From: Alnus glutinosa
Taxonomy: Eukaryota; Streptophyta; Magnoliopsida; Fagales; Betulaceae
Length of the DNA: 64,000 nucleotides
Assembly (NCBI RefSeq): GCF_958979055.1
Contig: NC_084891.1
Coordinates: forward strand, 1,627,001-1,691,000
Direction: 5' to 3'
Of the stretch, positions 1 to 10,888 are shown one piece after another. The translations under genes and the position numbers were made by a program. The notes under the pieces were generated by a model. The model was not told the origin of the DNA. It searched no databases and saw only the letters and a program-made list of their open reading frames with translations. Each line of letters opens with the position of its first letter. Positions within the stretch are counted from its first letter, which is position 1.

Positions 1-192
1 GAAGGTGTGTGTGTCTGCTTGCATGAAGGTTGTTGCTGTTGGCGATGATGGTGAAGTCATGGTGTTGTGTTTTACCATTTTAGAGAGAGAGAGAGAGAGA
101 GAGATGCTATGTTTTCTGATGTTGTGGTGACTGGGTTGTGAGAATGTTTAAGGAGTGATTTTTGGGAGGCCTTTTTCTGAATAAAATTTTTC
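1..192. other. Intergenic start of window
   Basis: I see no gene here. A (GA)n microsatellite lies at about 82-104. The flank just inside 193 begins a long inverted repeat described separately. Confidence 0.5.
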
Positions 193-1110
193 TGAATGCT
201 CTACTGATGGACCAAATAGGGCTTCTTGACAACTAAGTTATTTGAGAGAGAGAGAGAGAGAGAGAGAGAATTGTTTCATGTGTAAATTGGCCGAAACTTG
301 TTGGACATTTTTCCTTTCTCATTGGCCAAATACCCATGGCCGCCATGGGCATGTCTGTCGAGGACATGCATATTGGGACCTACTTTACTTTCCTCACATT
401 TTCTTCAACTGATTAGATTACGGCTTAAAGTATAAGTTGAAAAATGGTGCGTTTAAGCTTGACTGATTCTGGTAAAGGAGGAGACAACTCCATACGAGTC
501 CCCATCAACTAATTAGAAGAAAAAGGAATAGTCCCCATCAAGTGATGGCAATAATTCCTTGGTGCTCTTTGTGAAATATGTGGCCTCGGCAAAATGCCTT
601 ATAAAATAGGATAGCATGTTATTAATTTTGAAGTTAGTACGTGATATAAAGTAAAATTTTATATACAAAATTTCTATTGTAATTAATTTTTTTTTATTTA
701 AATAGTAATAAAAAATTATTAAAGTAATATAAAAAGTAAAAAAAAAATATATATTTTAATGTTGATTATTATTAAAAATTATAAAAATAAAATATAAAAT
801 TTTTGTGTTATTTGTCAAACAAAGCCATAACACCAAGGAGCCATTACGCTGGCAGCCTTATAATTAATGAGAGCTTTGAATGGGAGAGCTATATCTAACT
901 GTTTGGGAGAATGGGATTCCCATGATGATTGATTGACCATTCAGAGAGATGGGCACTGTTAAACACAATCATCTCTTTGAAAAATGCAAAACCATGCGAA
1001 TAGAAATCTAGTTGTGCATCATTATCGATTTAATTTCAAACTCTTCTTCCGTGTGGAATATGTTTGCTTTTCCCATTTTTTTTTGTCTCTTCTTTGTTTG
1101 TTTCTCTCTC
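193..1110 (+). repeat. Left arm of long inverted duplication
   Basis: The sequence recurs in reverse complement at about 6090-7342. Matching landmarks include the palindromic GCCGCCATGGGC region (about 330-350 against 7145-7165), the (GA)n tract at 244-269 against a (CT)n tract near 7226-7252, the stretch at 890-1000 against 6560-6680, and 1000-1090 against 6100-6215. The left arm carries its own AT-rich insertion (about 570-830) that is absent from the right arm. No coding sequence is recognisable. The arms could be long terminal repeats of a fold-back or MULE-like element, but I found no target-site duplication at the outer ends. Confidence 0.7.
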
Positions 1111-2679
1111 TTCCTCCCGGATAGTATCGCGTGCAGTAAAGTTGTTTAAATCTCTTATAATGGTCAAATTTGATTATTTTTGACATTTTTTTCTCTTCAA
1201 CAACAGAATAGCCGATTTATAATTTTTGTTTCTAGAATGAATAGTAAATAAGCAATTCAATCTGTTCACTGTTTACACTGTAAATGTTTTTTTTTTATTT
1301 TATTTTCTCTCAATTTCTCACTGTCGCTCTCTTTTTCCTCCACCCAAAAAAAAAAAGATTCCACAGACCCAGCCCTTCTCTCCCCCCCCCTCTCTCTCTT
1401 TTCCTTCATGAAGTTTGGGGTTTTTGCTATTGGGTATAAGGACAGTTGAGATTGAGGTTTCATACTTTGGAAGGTTGAGATTCAAGGTCAAGCAGCTAGA
1501 AAGCTCATGTGTGATGCGTTGAAAGCATGAGGAGGGAGATGAAACGGTGATTAGAGAGAAGAGGAGAGAGAGGCAATGAAAAAGAATCGTGATTATTTTC
1601 TATTTTTTTAAAATAAATTATATTTTATTTAACTTTTTCAAATTTTATCTTACAAAGGCAAACTTCGAAATTTACACAATAAATTAGAATTGAATTTTGA
1701 TTTCAAAAAATCGAACACCAAGTTCTATATCGTTGGTCTAGAGAGGGAGAGGAGAGAGAGATGTGAGAGTAAAAGAAAACAGTTGGGTTAAAAAAATAAT
1801 AATAATAATAATATTTAAAGAAAATAGAGAGTGAAATAGATAATTTGTTTGAATTTGTATTAAAAAATGAGTAACAAAAATAGAAAATATAGCTTTTTGG
1901 GTAGCTAAAATAAATGTCATTGCTGGAGATGCTCTCATTACATACGTAATGGGTAGTCACATCCTACTTGAGTATATGCTTGACACTAGCTCAATCCCTT
2001 ACAATTTTAAAATAATTTGAGATTTTCAAATTATGTGAATTTAGATCGTCTGATAAATCCAACATATAAAAAACACATACCAGATCAGTCTCTGCTTCTT
2101 TTTATCCTCAAATCACATGGAAAGAAGTTCGCTGGTCCCCATCCTCTCATTACACGAAACCTTAATGGCATCCTATGAGAGATATTCATTAGCAATTTAA
2201 TATGATATGTAAATTTAATAGATTAATTTTTTTTAATTAAATGAAGCGGGTTAAGATTGACATATATAATCTTATACCAATACTTCGACACGACTCGAAT
2301 TTGATGATACGTGACTTTATTTACAAGAATCTAACATAAAATTAGAGAGTTGGTTTTGAAGGGTTTGACACATTTAATTACACGAGTCAAGTTAAAATTG
2401 ACTTATTTAATTTTATACTTATATTATGACACAAATCCGACACGCAGATACGAAATGACACATTTTAGGGTCAAGGCATTTTTTTTTCTTATTCTAGAAA
2501 ATTAATTGAAAGCACTTACAAAAGAAGAGAGAAGTACACAAATACTTTTATGTTTAAGTCATTATATATTTAAGAAAAATGACTCGAAAAAAAATACTAA
2601 AAAAAGGCCAAATTTTCTGACGTTAGGAAAACTGGTCTAACAACGAGGTAAATGGTTTTCCATTACAGCATAGTACTTA
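1111..2679. other. AT-rich intergenic DNA with MITE-like relics
   Basis: No gene is supported. About 1590-1725 resembles 26390-26510: both share an AT-rich core followed by ACTTCG and CACAATAAATT landmarks, so this is a dispersed short repeat. About 1860-1940 ends with a GGAGATGCTCTC motif like the ends of other MITE-like pieces near 3100 and 3350. The short open frames here are low-complexity by-products. Confidence 0.45.
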
Positions 2680-3450
2680 GAGGACACCAAAATAGCTTTT
2701 TAATTATTTTGGTGAGTTAATTTGATAAAAATATCAAAAAATTACTTACAGCAGCTTCATTAGTTTAACTAAAAAATTGTAGTGAGTAAATAATACTCAC
2801 TAATTTTGGTGAGTATTATTCATTCACCAAATCTGTAAATCATTAAAAAACTATAAAATTTGTCATTTCTATTTTTTTTTTTTTTTATATTTCTTTCTCT
2901 CACAAATTAGTTTCAGCACAACCCCATTAGGAAAAGACAATTTCAAAAATATGACCGTTCGAATAAGATAAATGTTCAAAAATATAACCGTTAGGAAAAG
3001 ACAAACATTCAAAAAAGATTAAATAGAGAATGAATAAAGAAATCTGAAAAAATATTGTTTAAATGGAATTGTGATAGTGAATAGTTAAAATAATGAGGAT
3101 GCTGGAGATGCTTTAAAAAAATGGCTCACAAATATAGAGAATTTCTCTCACAAATTAGTCTCAACACAACCCCATTAGGAAAAGACAAAATTTCAAAAAT
3201 ATGATCGTTCAGATAAGACAAATATTCAAAAATATAACCGTTAGGAAAAGACAAACATTCAAAAAAGATTAAATAGAAAATGAATAAAGAAATTTGAAAA
3301 AGTATTGCTTAAATAAAATAGTGATAATGAATAGTTAAAATAGTGGGGCTGCTAGAGGTGCTTTATAAAAATAGCTCACCAGAATAGAGAAAATTGATTT
3401 TTAGCTATTTTGGCTAGTAAAATTTAGTGAGACTACTAGAAACGCTCACA
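2680..3450. repeat. MITE-like region with a 248-bp tandem duplication
   Basis: Two tandem copies with a period of about 248 bp start at 2901 and 3149, each beginning CACAAATTAG and running through two AACCGTTAGGAAAAGACAAA-type motifs. Each ends with a GCTGGAGATGC or GCTAGAGGTGC motif. Flanking stretches (2690-2790, 3360-3450) carry related ends, suggesting a MITE family inserted next to or into itself. No coding potential. Confidence 0.6.
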
Positions 3451-4118
3451 GGAGAATGCCAAGTAAGAAATGAGGGACAGAAAGTCTCATCTCAAGTATA
3501 ACTTTATTTTATTTCCTCATATGGTCCTCCTTCCATCGTCGATCATCGGATTCTTACTTTTTAAAATTATCATTGGGCATAAAGTAATTCTATTTGTACA
3601 TGAACTGGGTGTACAATGGCCCGGTGCATATGATGTGGGTCCCATGCTATCAAAATGTACCAAGTGCAATTGATGATCAAATAGCATTACTATTGGATAT
3701 GTGAGGTTAATGTCTGATATCCAAATAGGCATAACAGATCCAATAGTAATTTTAAAAATAAGATAATAAAAATAAATAAAAAATCGAAAAAGAATATATA
3801 ACACGTCTCTTATCAATAGCTTGAACGTTAGGTTTGGATTGATAAAACTTCCTTTTTTTTATGTGACTTTATAAATTTCGTAATTTTATATTTTTTTTCA
3901 AATACTTTGAAAATATAAGATTTCGTGTCATATTGATGATATATAAAACAAAATCTAAACCGTAAAATGACTCTCATCTTCATCCACTTAATTAGATCCC
4001 TCTTATTCTAATCCCTTGAAATATCGTACTATCAGTATAACGTTACGTTCGTTTAAGAGCGTCAACCTTAATTTGGTCGCCCCTTCTTTCTTTGTCCAAA
4101 ATAAAGATTCCTCATTAT
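3451..4118. other. Intergenic, no gene seen
   Basis: AT-rich sequence. The 99-codon and 67-codon frames on opposite strands overlap each other, have no recognisable domain and sit in repeat-like DNA. I see nothing else. Confidence 0.4.
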
Positions 4119-4511
4119 TATGGGATTTGATTCTTGTACAATACCAATACAACAACTGTACAACAACTCCTCATATGAGGATAGGCCCTAGTATGTGGGA
4201 CCCACCCTCATGTGAGGGATTGTTGTACAGTTGTTGTATTGGTGTTGTAAATCTAACATTTTCCCATTATTTATTCCATATAAAAGACGAGGATATGTTA
4301 TTAGCTTGGTGTGAAAGGGTAGGCTTGAAATAAGAAAAAGAAAAAAAGAAAGGTACTATATTCTTTGGAAAATATTAGATTTACAACATCAAAACAATAA
4401 CTACACAACAACCCCTCACATGAGGGTGGACCCCAGTGTGTGTGGTCTACCCTCATGTGAGAGGTTGTTGTGCACTTGTTGTGATGGTGTAGTGCAGGAA
4501 TCAAATCCCAT
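4119..4511. repeat. Pair of inverted hairpin MITEs
   Basis: Two hairpins lie head to head. Hairpin 1 (about 4128-4255) pairs a CAATACAACAACTGTACAAC arm with its reverse complement around a CCTCATATGAGG turn. Hairpin 2 (about 4376-4500) is a diverged reverse complement of hairpin 1 with the same CTCACATGAGG landmark. The outer flanks GGGATTTGATTC and GAATCAAATCCC also pair, so the whole segment is a nested palindrome. Non-coding fold-back element family. Confidence 0.65.
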
Positions 4512-4981
4512 CTTCTTTTTAGCCCTTGTCCACGTCTTTTTCGAGTAATGTTTATTGTACAACAAATGTACACACTTTGTACAATAAAACTGATGTAAAA
4601 ATAATATTTATTTATTTTTTAAAAAAAAAAACCGGTAACATACAGTTACACACCTCCACTCTCACATGTTGCGGGTATATATATATATAAAATTAAAATT
4701 ATTAAGTTCATTCTTTCTTATTTGTTTAATTTTTTGAGATAAGTAGTGATTTAACATGATATTAGAGCAAATATTATGAGTTCGAACCTTATCTCTGTCA
4801 ATTACTTTTCATTTTAATAAAATAAGTGGTGATTTAACAATATCTAATTGTCACCTCGGTCAATAATTAGCATCAAGGAGTTCTAAACTCATAACTTGAT
4901 TCTATTTTAATTATTGTTATTATTAAAAAAAAAAGAAAAAAAGAAAAAAAAAAAAAAGAACACATCTTCCAAAACCACTTA
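4512..4981. other. AT-rich intergenic
   Basis: No gene. It contains poly-A/T tracts near 4610-4630 and 4925-4958. The last bases (ACCACTTA, 4974-4981) are the left target-site duplication of the hAT element that follows. Confidence 0.45.
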
Positions 4982-5813
4982 TAGGGGTGTACAACCGGTT
5001 GCGGTTATTTGCTCATAACCGCAACCGCAACCGGGTCCTCGGTTATTCATATTTCAATAACCGTAACCGCAACCGATAGGCCGGTTGCACCAGTTTTCAT
5101 ATATGTTGAATTTTTTTAACTTTTTTTTAACAAAAAAAAAATAAAAAAATAAAAAAAATCCAATATTTACATTCAATTACATCATTTTCTGTCCTAAGTG
5201 TCCATAGTGTAGCAATGAAATACCAAATTTAAGCAAAATAAGAGAAACCCATATACTCGAAGTAACCATACCTGAAAAATTACATTGAGAAAACAATTAT
5301 TACCAAGATTTTGCAACCAACGTCCAACAGCACCTAAAAGACCAGCCAGGTGAAACCCATAACTTGAAACCCAGTTCATGCAAGACAAAGTCCTAAACCC
5401 ATGTCTGAGATTGCTTAGTATTGTCTTTAGGCTTACACCTCCTTCAATTTTCATTATATTTGAACCAATATTATCAGCTTATTTGTCTTTGAGTATGTGA
5501 TAAAATGTATAAGCGCAATGAACCAGAGGGCAACAAAAAGAAAAGAAAAAACGACTTACGATTTACAAAATGAAAAACAGGAGGAAATTTCAATATTAAT
5601 GAGATTTAGGTTAATATATATATATATATATACCGGTTGCGGTTACCCAGTTATTAACCGATTTTTTAGAATGCAATAACCGGTAACCACAACCGGGTAC
5701 TCGGTTATCTGGTTATCCGGTTGCAGTTATTCCTGTTTTTCGGTTTCCCGGTTTTTCAGGTTAGCGGTTATCGGTTATTTTCGGTTAATAACCGTCCCGC
5801 TTGTACACCCCTA
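4982..5813. mobile_element. Non-autonomous hAT-type element, complete
   Basis: The element has perfect 13-bp terminal inverted repeats (TAGGGGTGTACAA at the left, its complement ending at 5813) and a perfect 8-bp target-site duplication ACCACTTA (4974-4981 and 5814-5821). An 8-bp TSD with a TAGGG-type terminus is the hAT signature. Subterminal regions are packed with ACCGGTTGCGGTT-like motifs in both orientations, typical of transposase-binding arrays. No transposase is encoded. The middle (about 5190-5460) differs in composition and has an 86-codon minus-strand frame of unknown origin, possibly captured host sequence. Confidence 0.85.
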
Positions 5814-6219
5814 ACCACTTAGTTAAGAATAGGCTTGTAGACGGTAAAAAAAGAATAAGAAAAAAGAAAGGGGGTGGAATAGATTTGTAATTGAATATTG
5901 AGAGTCGGCCTCAACAAAAATAAAAAAATAAAAAGAGAGGAGAAAGAGGGACCGAGATTGGGTGCAATTAGGCTGTTTATGTGAGAGGTCATTCAAACTC
6001 CACCCTGTTTGAACAAGTGTCAGGCATATATACTCGAGCATGATAAAACTACCCATTACATATGCAATCCCAACTTTATTGCACGTGATAAGATTTCAGA
6101 GGAAGAAAGAGAAACCAAACAAAGAAAAGAGAGAAAATGGGAAAAACAAACTCATTTCACACGGAAAAAGAGTTTGAAATTAAATTGATAATGATACACA
6201 ACTAGATTTCTATTCACAG
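5814..6219. repeat. hAT flank and inner part of the right inverted arm
   Basis: After the hAT target duplication there is unremarkable A-rich DNA to about 6090. From there to 6215 the sequence is the reverse complement of about 1000-1100, i.e. the inner end of the right arm, which then breaks at the solo LTR. Confidence 0.6.
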
Positions 6220-6555
6220 TGTAATGTATTTCTTGTTTTCTGTAATATTTAATACTGAATATAGAAGAAGAATAGAGAAAGATAGAGAAAAATAGAGACT
6301 TGGTTAACAAGAGACACAAGCCTGGACACTTCGAGAGGTCCAGAATCTCCAAACTCTATTCAATGAAAACTTAAATTCCAAGAATTGATTACACATTTGA
6401 CAAATTTGATACATACTCGTAGGCTTGGTCAGTTGTAACTTGCCCTAACTACTAACAACCCAACCCAACCCAACCCACTAACTCTAAAACTAACTTCTAA
6501 CAGACCATCTTAACCTAATTAACTCCTATTAAGTCCATTATATTATTCCCTTGCA
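6220..6555 (+). mobile_element. Solo LTR inside the right inverted arm
   Basis: A segment of about 336 bp beginning TGTAATGTATTT and ending CCCTTGCA interrupts an otherwise continuous match to the left arm. Flanks are CACAG and CATAG, an imperfect 5-bp target duplication. It resembles the 346-bp LTRs of the element at 28052-31510 in length, TGT(T/A)ATGT start, internal CTTCGAGAGG(C/T)CC motif and CCATTATAT...CCCTT end. It is therefore probably a solo LTR of the same family. It post-dates the inverted duplication because the left arm lacks it. Confidence 0.7.
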
Positions 6556-7219
6556 CATAGTGTTGCATTTTTCAAAGAGATGATTGCGTTTAACTGTGTC
6601 CATCTCTCTGAATGGTCAATCGATCATCATGGGAATCCCATTCTCTCTAACAGTTAGATATCGCTCTCCCACTCAAAGCTCTCATTATAAGGCTGCAACC
6701 TAACGGCTCCTTGGTCTTTTATTTCAAAAGGGGATGACCTGGATGGGCATATGTATGATTAATTGTTCGAATTTAAGAGAATTCAAATATGTAATTGTGA
6801 GAGATTATTTATGAAATTCACATGACCAGATTAGTAGTTGAGCAGTCTAATTTTTATTTGGTCAAATGGGTCACATAAGTCGTCTCCTACAATTATCTGT
6901 TTGAATTCTCTTTAATTCAAATAAATAATTATACAGAATCATAAGTAACAATGAATTATTGCCATCACTTGATGGGGACTTTTTTTTAAAAAAAAATTTT
7001 TTTCTTCTAATTAGTTGATGGGGACTTGTATGGAGTTGTCTCCTCCTTTATCAGAATCAGTCAAGCTTCAATGCACCATTTTTCAACTTATACTTTAAGC
7101 TGTAATCTAATCAGTTGAAGAAAATGTAAGGAAAGTGACATGCCCATGGCGGCCATGGGTATTTGGTCAATGTGAAAGGAAAAATGTCCAACAAGTTTCG
7201 GCCAATTTACACATGAAAC

Positions 7220-7251
<32 letters not shown>

Positions 7252-7342
7252 ACAAATAACTTAGTTGTCAAGAATCTATAAAAATAAATAAATAAATAAA
7301 CTTAGTTTTCTAGAAGCCCTACCTAGTGCATCAGAGCATTCA
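6556..7342 (-). repeat. Right arm of long inverted duplication (outer part)
   Basis: Reverse complement of the left arm: 6560-6725 matches about 830-1000 and 6955-7342 matches about 193-560, including the (CT)n tract at 7226-7252. A separate palindromic MITE (about 6760-6950) and a short TAAATAAATAAA-rich insertion near 7280-7302 interrupt it. No coding sequence. Confidence 0.65.
6760..6950. mobile_element. Palindromic MITE
   Basis: The arms (TTAAGAGAATTCAAAT at the left, its near complement with GAATTCTCTTTAATTC at the right) fold back on each other. The middle reads GACCAGATTAGTAGTTGAGCAG then TTTATTTGGTCAAATGGGTC. A related copy with the same middle lies at about 51125-51285. Present only in the right inverted arm. 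Confidence 0.55.
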
Positions 7343-7554
7343 CACCCGGTTAGTCAAAAGTTATTATGACTAGTAGGATGGAAATTTGGGTGCTAAAGTA
7401 GTTGCATCCGGCTAGCTATTTTAACCCAACATTTGTTTATAAAATATAGGTGTTTTGATTTTATTATTATTTTAAAATAGAATAGTAAAAGTGAATAGTT
7501 GAAATAGAAAGTAGGATATAGATGCTTTGGAAAAGTGAATATATATATATATAT
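7343..7554. other. Short MITE-like segment and (TA)n tract
   Basis: Starts with an AGAGCATTC motif and ends near GATGCTTTGG, as other short repeats in this window do. It ends in a (TA)n microsatellite at about 7540-7560. No gene. Confidence 0.35.
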
Positions 7555-7975
7555 ATATATTAGCCCTATGAACTACCACTACATTTTTATTTACACTTCT
7601 AAACTTTGAAAAGTGATATCGGGTCTCCCCATACTACCACCGTGTGTCAAATTAGATACTTTTACATTTTTCTTCCCAAAACATGCTAGAAGTTATTAAA
7701 AAAAAAGTCATTTGAAAAAAAAAATTAAGGTTGCTAATATTAAAAGGGCCATCGTTTTTTTATATTTAGTTTTTCCCCTCTTTGTATATATATATATTTT
7801 ATAAAATTACTTTTTCAAATGGTAATTTTTAATAAATTTAAGAGTATTTTGAGAAGAAAAATGCTAAAGTGTCTAATTTGACACACAGTGGTAATATGGG
7901 GGTTTTAATGTCACTTTTCAAAGTTTAGAAGCGTAAATGAAAATTTGGCAGTAATTCAAGAGGTTACAGTATATT
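7555..7975. repeat. Fold-back element with inverted repeats of about 130 bp
   Basis: The first 130 bp (landmarks CTTCTAAACTTTGAAAAGTGA and GTGTGTCAAATTAGA) recur in reverse complement at the right end, around an AT-rich loop. No open reading frame. Similar fold-back elements with long arms occur at 19205-19440 (copied at 35600-35830), 51795-52216 and 25655-25835. Confidence 0.7.
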
Positions 7976-9173
7976 TTTCTTTTTTTAACTATTCACTTTT
8001 CTAAAGTATTTACATCTCACTTTTTATTTCAGGTATTCACTTTTGGTGGTGGTTTCAAGAGAATAGCATGGTCTATGAAGTCGTCATTCATGCCCCAAAA
8101 GCATTAAGAAGCAATACTTACTCCTTTGGTGGTTGTCACAAATATACCCCGCGGCCAACATGTTAAGCCAAAAAGAGATACATCAAGTATGGAGCTGTGG
8201 AATTGCTGTCTTTAAGGTTGCTTTGGTAGTGCTTATGTACAGGTTATTTGGACTGCTGAAAGGGGAATATAATGAAGAAACATTTGATGGAATTACAATT
8301 TTAAGTAACATAGGTTGTTACAATTTGATTTGAAGTAACAACATATGTGTGCTATCTAAATTAACTCATTCGTATTCTTTTGGCATTTCATATTTACTCA
8401 ATTTTATAGTTTTGCTTTATTTGTTTAGAAATTTCATTATATACTTGTTCAATAATTTAAATATTAAATCTATTTTATAATATAATATATGCATGATATT
8501 AAAATTATAATGTTAGCAAATAGTGATACATAACAGTGAGAACCAAGCACGTGCATTTAGGAGAAAAAAGTCATTTAATTTGTAAAGTTGTTTCGTGTTG
8601 TTTTCCATTTGATTTGCTTGATTTTTTTAATTATTATTTTTTTAATCATTGTTAAATAAAAAAAATCTTAAGGTTAATTTGGAGTGTAACAACAATATTG
8701 TTGGATAATTGAAAGATAAAAATATCATATCTACCATTATTATTATTATTATTATTATTATAGTCAATTCAAAACTGGGAATTTTCTCATTTTTAGATCC
8801 TTACGGTCATAATCCTCTTACTACTTTTGAGTTGTCTTTCATTTTTCTTTTTTATAACTTTTTTTTTTTTTTGAGAGATGTTATGTTTCATTATAGTTTT
8901 CTAGCATTTTAGGTTGTTGATCCTGATTTCTGTCCATGCTTTTTGAAGCAACAACTTTGGCTTCATGATTATCCTTATTTGGGGTTGCGGTGAGATGTGG
9001 AGATTATAATGGTAGAAGACTAATCAAACTTGGTACTCTTGTTTGTCTTTAAGATTTGATAAAAACAAGATCTTTTAAATTGATTCATATTTTTTAATCA
9101 TATTGGCATCAACAAGAGGGTGTGAAAGCTTTTTTATTTTAATGTTTTTATTAAGTCCCGTCACGGACAATAC
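7976..9173. other. Intergenic, no gene seen
   Basis: AT-rich DNA with a (TTA)n microsatellite at about 8737-8762. The 66-codon frame at 8133-8333 has no recognisable domain. I see no gene, RNA or transposon end that I can support. Confidence 0.4.
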
Positions 9174-10888
9174 AAATTATGACAGAGAAGATATTGAACA
9201 AAATGATTATTAACGTCTATCTCTGTGAGGAATTTTTTTTCATATAAAGGATCAATAAGCTCTAAAATATACATAAAAGACCAATAACTTTGTAATTTTG
9301 GTAGTTTATTCGCTTCAAAGAGGATATTCAAGATGGATCAAGATCCTCTCAATTTTAATAAAAATTGGGAGAACTCATTTCATGTTAAAGATCTTGTTTT
9401 GTTGCATATAATTGTGTACATGATGCTACATCATTTAATTTTAAATGACGTGACAATATGAACATCTTATGACAACATATATACCACGAGATCTATAAAG
9501 TTTAACCTGGATCATAAAATAGATATTTCCATTTCACTTAAAATCGAGAAAATCATTTGAGTTCTACCCATAGTAAGTGCAAAACTTGTGCAGATTTAAA
9601 AAACAAGGGACATTTCTATCATTTGTCAATGGAAGGTGATTGTTTTTTTTTTTTCAACATTCTTACTATATATATATATATAAAAAAAGAATTATAATAG
9701 TCTACAAATCTCTTTGCCACCTGGTGAACTAATAGCTTATAAGAAAAGCATCCCTTTGTGGAATTTTGTTGGTGCACTATTCTAATACATGATGGACAGA
9801 GAAACATGTTGAACAAATAGAAAAAAACTGAGAAAAAGTTTATTAATTTCATCTGTCAAGAGGCAAAATGAGTAAAATGAGGAAGCACAAATGAATGTAA
9901 ACGGCTTGACATTTTGTACGCCAATAAAAAATCTTTTTTCTTTTTTTCACATATATTTTTCCTTGTTTTTTTGGGTACATATCCTAATCTTAAAAGGATG
10001 TAACTTGTTTATAGCAATTATTGAAAAATGATGTCCGCATTTTTTAAGGAAAAATATTTATAGGATAAAGCATCTAAGGATTTGCAAAAACAAATAGCTT
10101 AAGAATTTTGAAATAATAGACAAAGACCTAGCCCATTTAAAGATATGGAAATGGTATTTTTGATCTCTAAATAAAAATAAGATTTGATTTGTTGCCAGTA
10201 TTGTTACAATTTCAGAATAAATGTGCAACCGAATTAGGTCCATATATAATTAATTCTTTTAAAACAATAGGTTTCTTGATTACTACAACGTGATGTCACT
10301 ATTGTAATATATTGCAATTTAAATTGAACTATCTATGAGCCAGTATGCGAAGAAGCATGTAAATAATTATCAGTAACTTTCTCACGTTGAAAAGTTAATC
10401 AAATGATACTACTGCAAATTAGTTTCCTACTCCAATGTCCATACGACCCCAAAAGCATAAACATTCTTAGCTACAACCATTATTCATATCATGATATTCA
10501 TATATTCCATAATATTCATATCATTATTCCATAACATTGATACATTAATTTAATTGATGAAACACTTAAAAGTTTAACTTTGTGGGCCAATAAGCATACA
10601 ACCATCAAGAACACAAAACTCCAAATGACCAAATTCTGCAATAACTCTACATCAACAAAATGTTTAAATAAATCATTAATAAAACAATTATAGTTACAAC
10701 ACATGTTTACAGATAATTGTAAGAAAATATAACAAAATAGAAATAGCAATGCACAACACTAGTCCAAAAGATATGAAGGAAACTATTACCATAATGACTT
10801 GCAACAAATATGTTTGTACCTTACAGATTGGCACCGTAAAGATTGGAATATGAAATTTTATCTTGCATGTTGAAGAACTAGAAAGCTT
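9174..10888. repeat. 3' flank of PPR gene 1, shared with other PPR copies
   Basis: About 9174-9575 is similar in reverse complement to 33525-33858, downstream of PPR gene 3. About 10160-10888 is similar to 20690-21447, downstream of PPR gene 2 (shared TTGATTTGTTGCCAGTAT-like and GTGCAACCGAATT stretches). The duplicated unit was therefore larger than the coding sequence. The stretch 9576-10159 shows nothing recognisable. No other gene is supported. Confidence 0.6.

Noticed and set aside
5194..5454. 86-codon frame as an independent gene
   Set aside because: Inside a complete hAT element; kept only as a possible captured fragment.
6455..6480. Telomere-like AACCC repeats
   Set aside because: Only four units, of 5 bp rather than the plant 7-bp TTTAGGG type, and inside a solo LTR.
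8133..8333. 66-codon frame as a small gene
   Set aside because: No domain, signal peptide or conserved copy; expected by chance in this much non-coding DNA.
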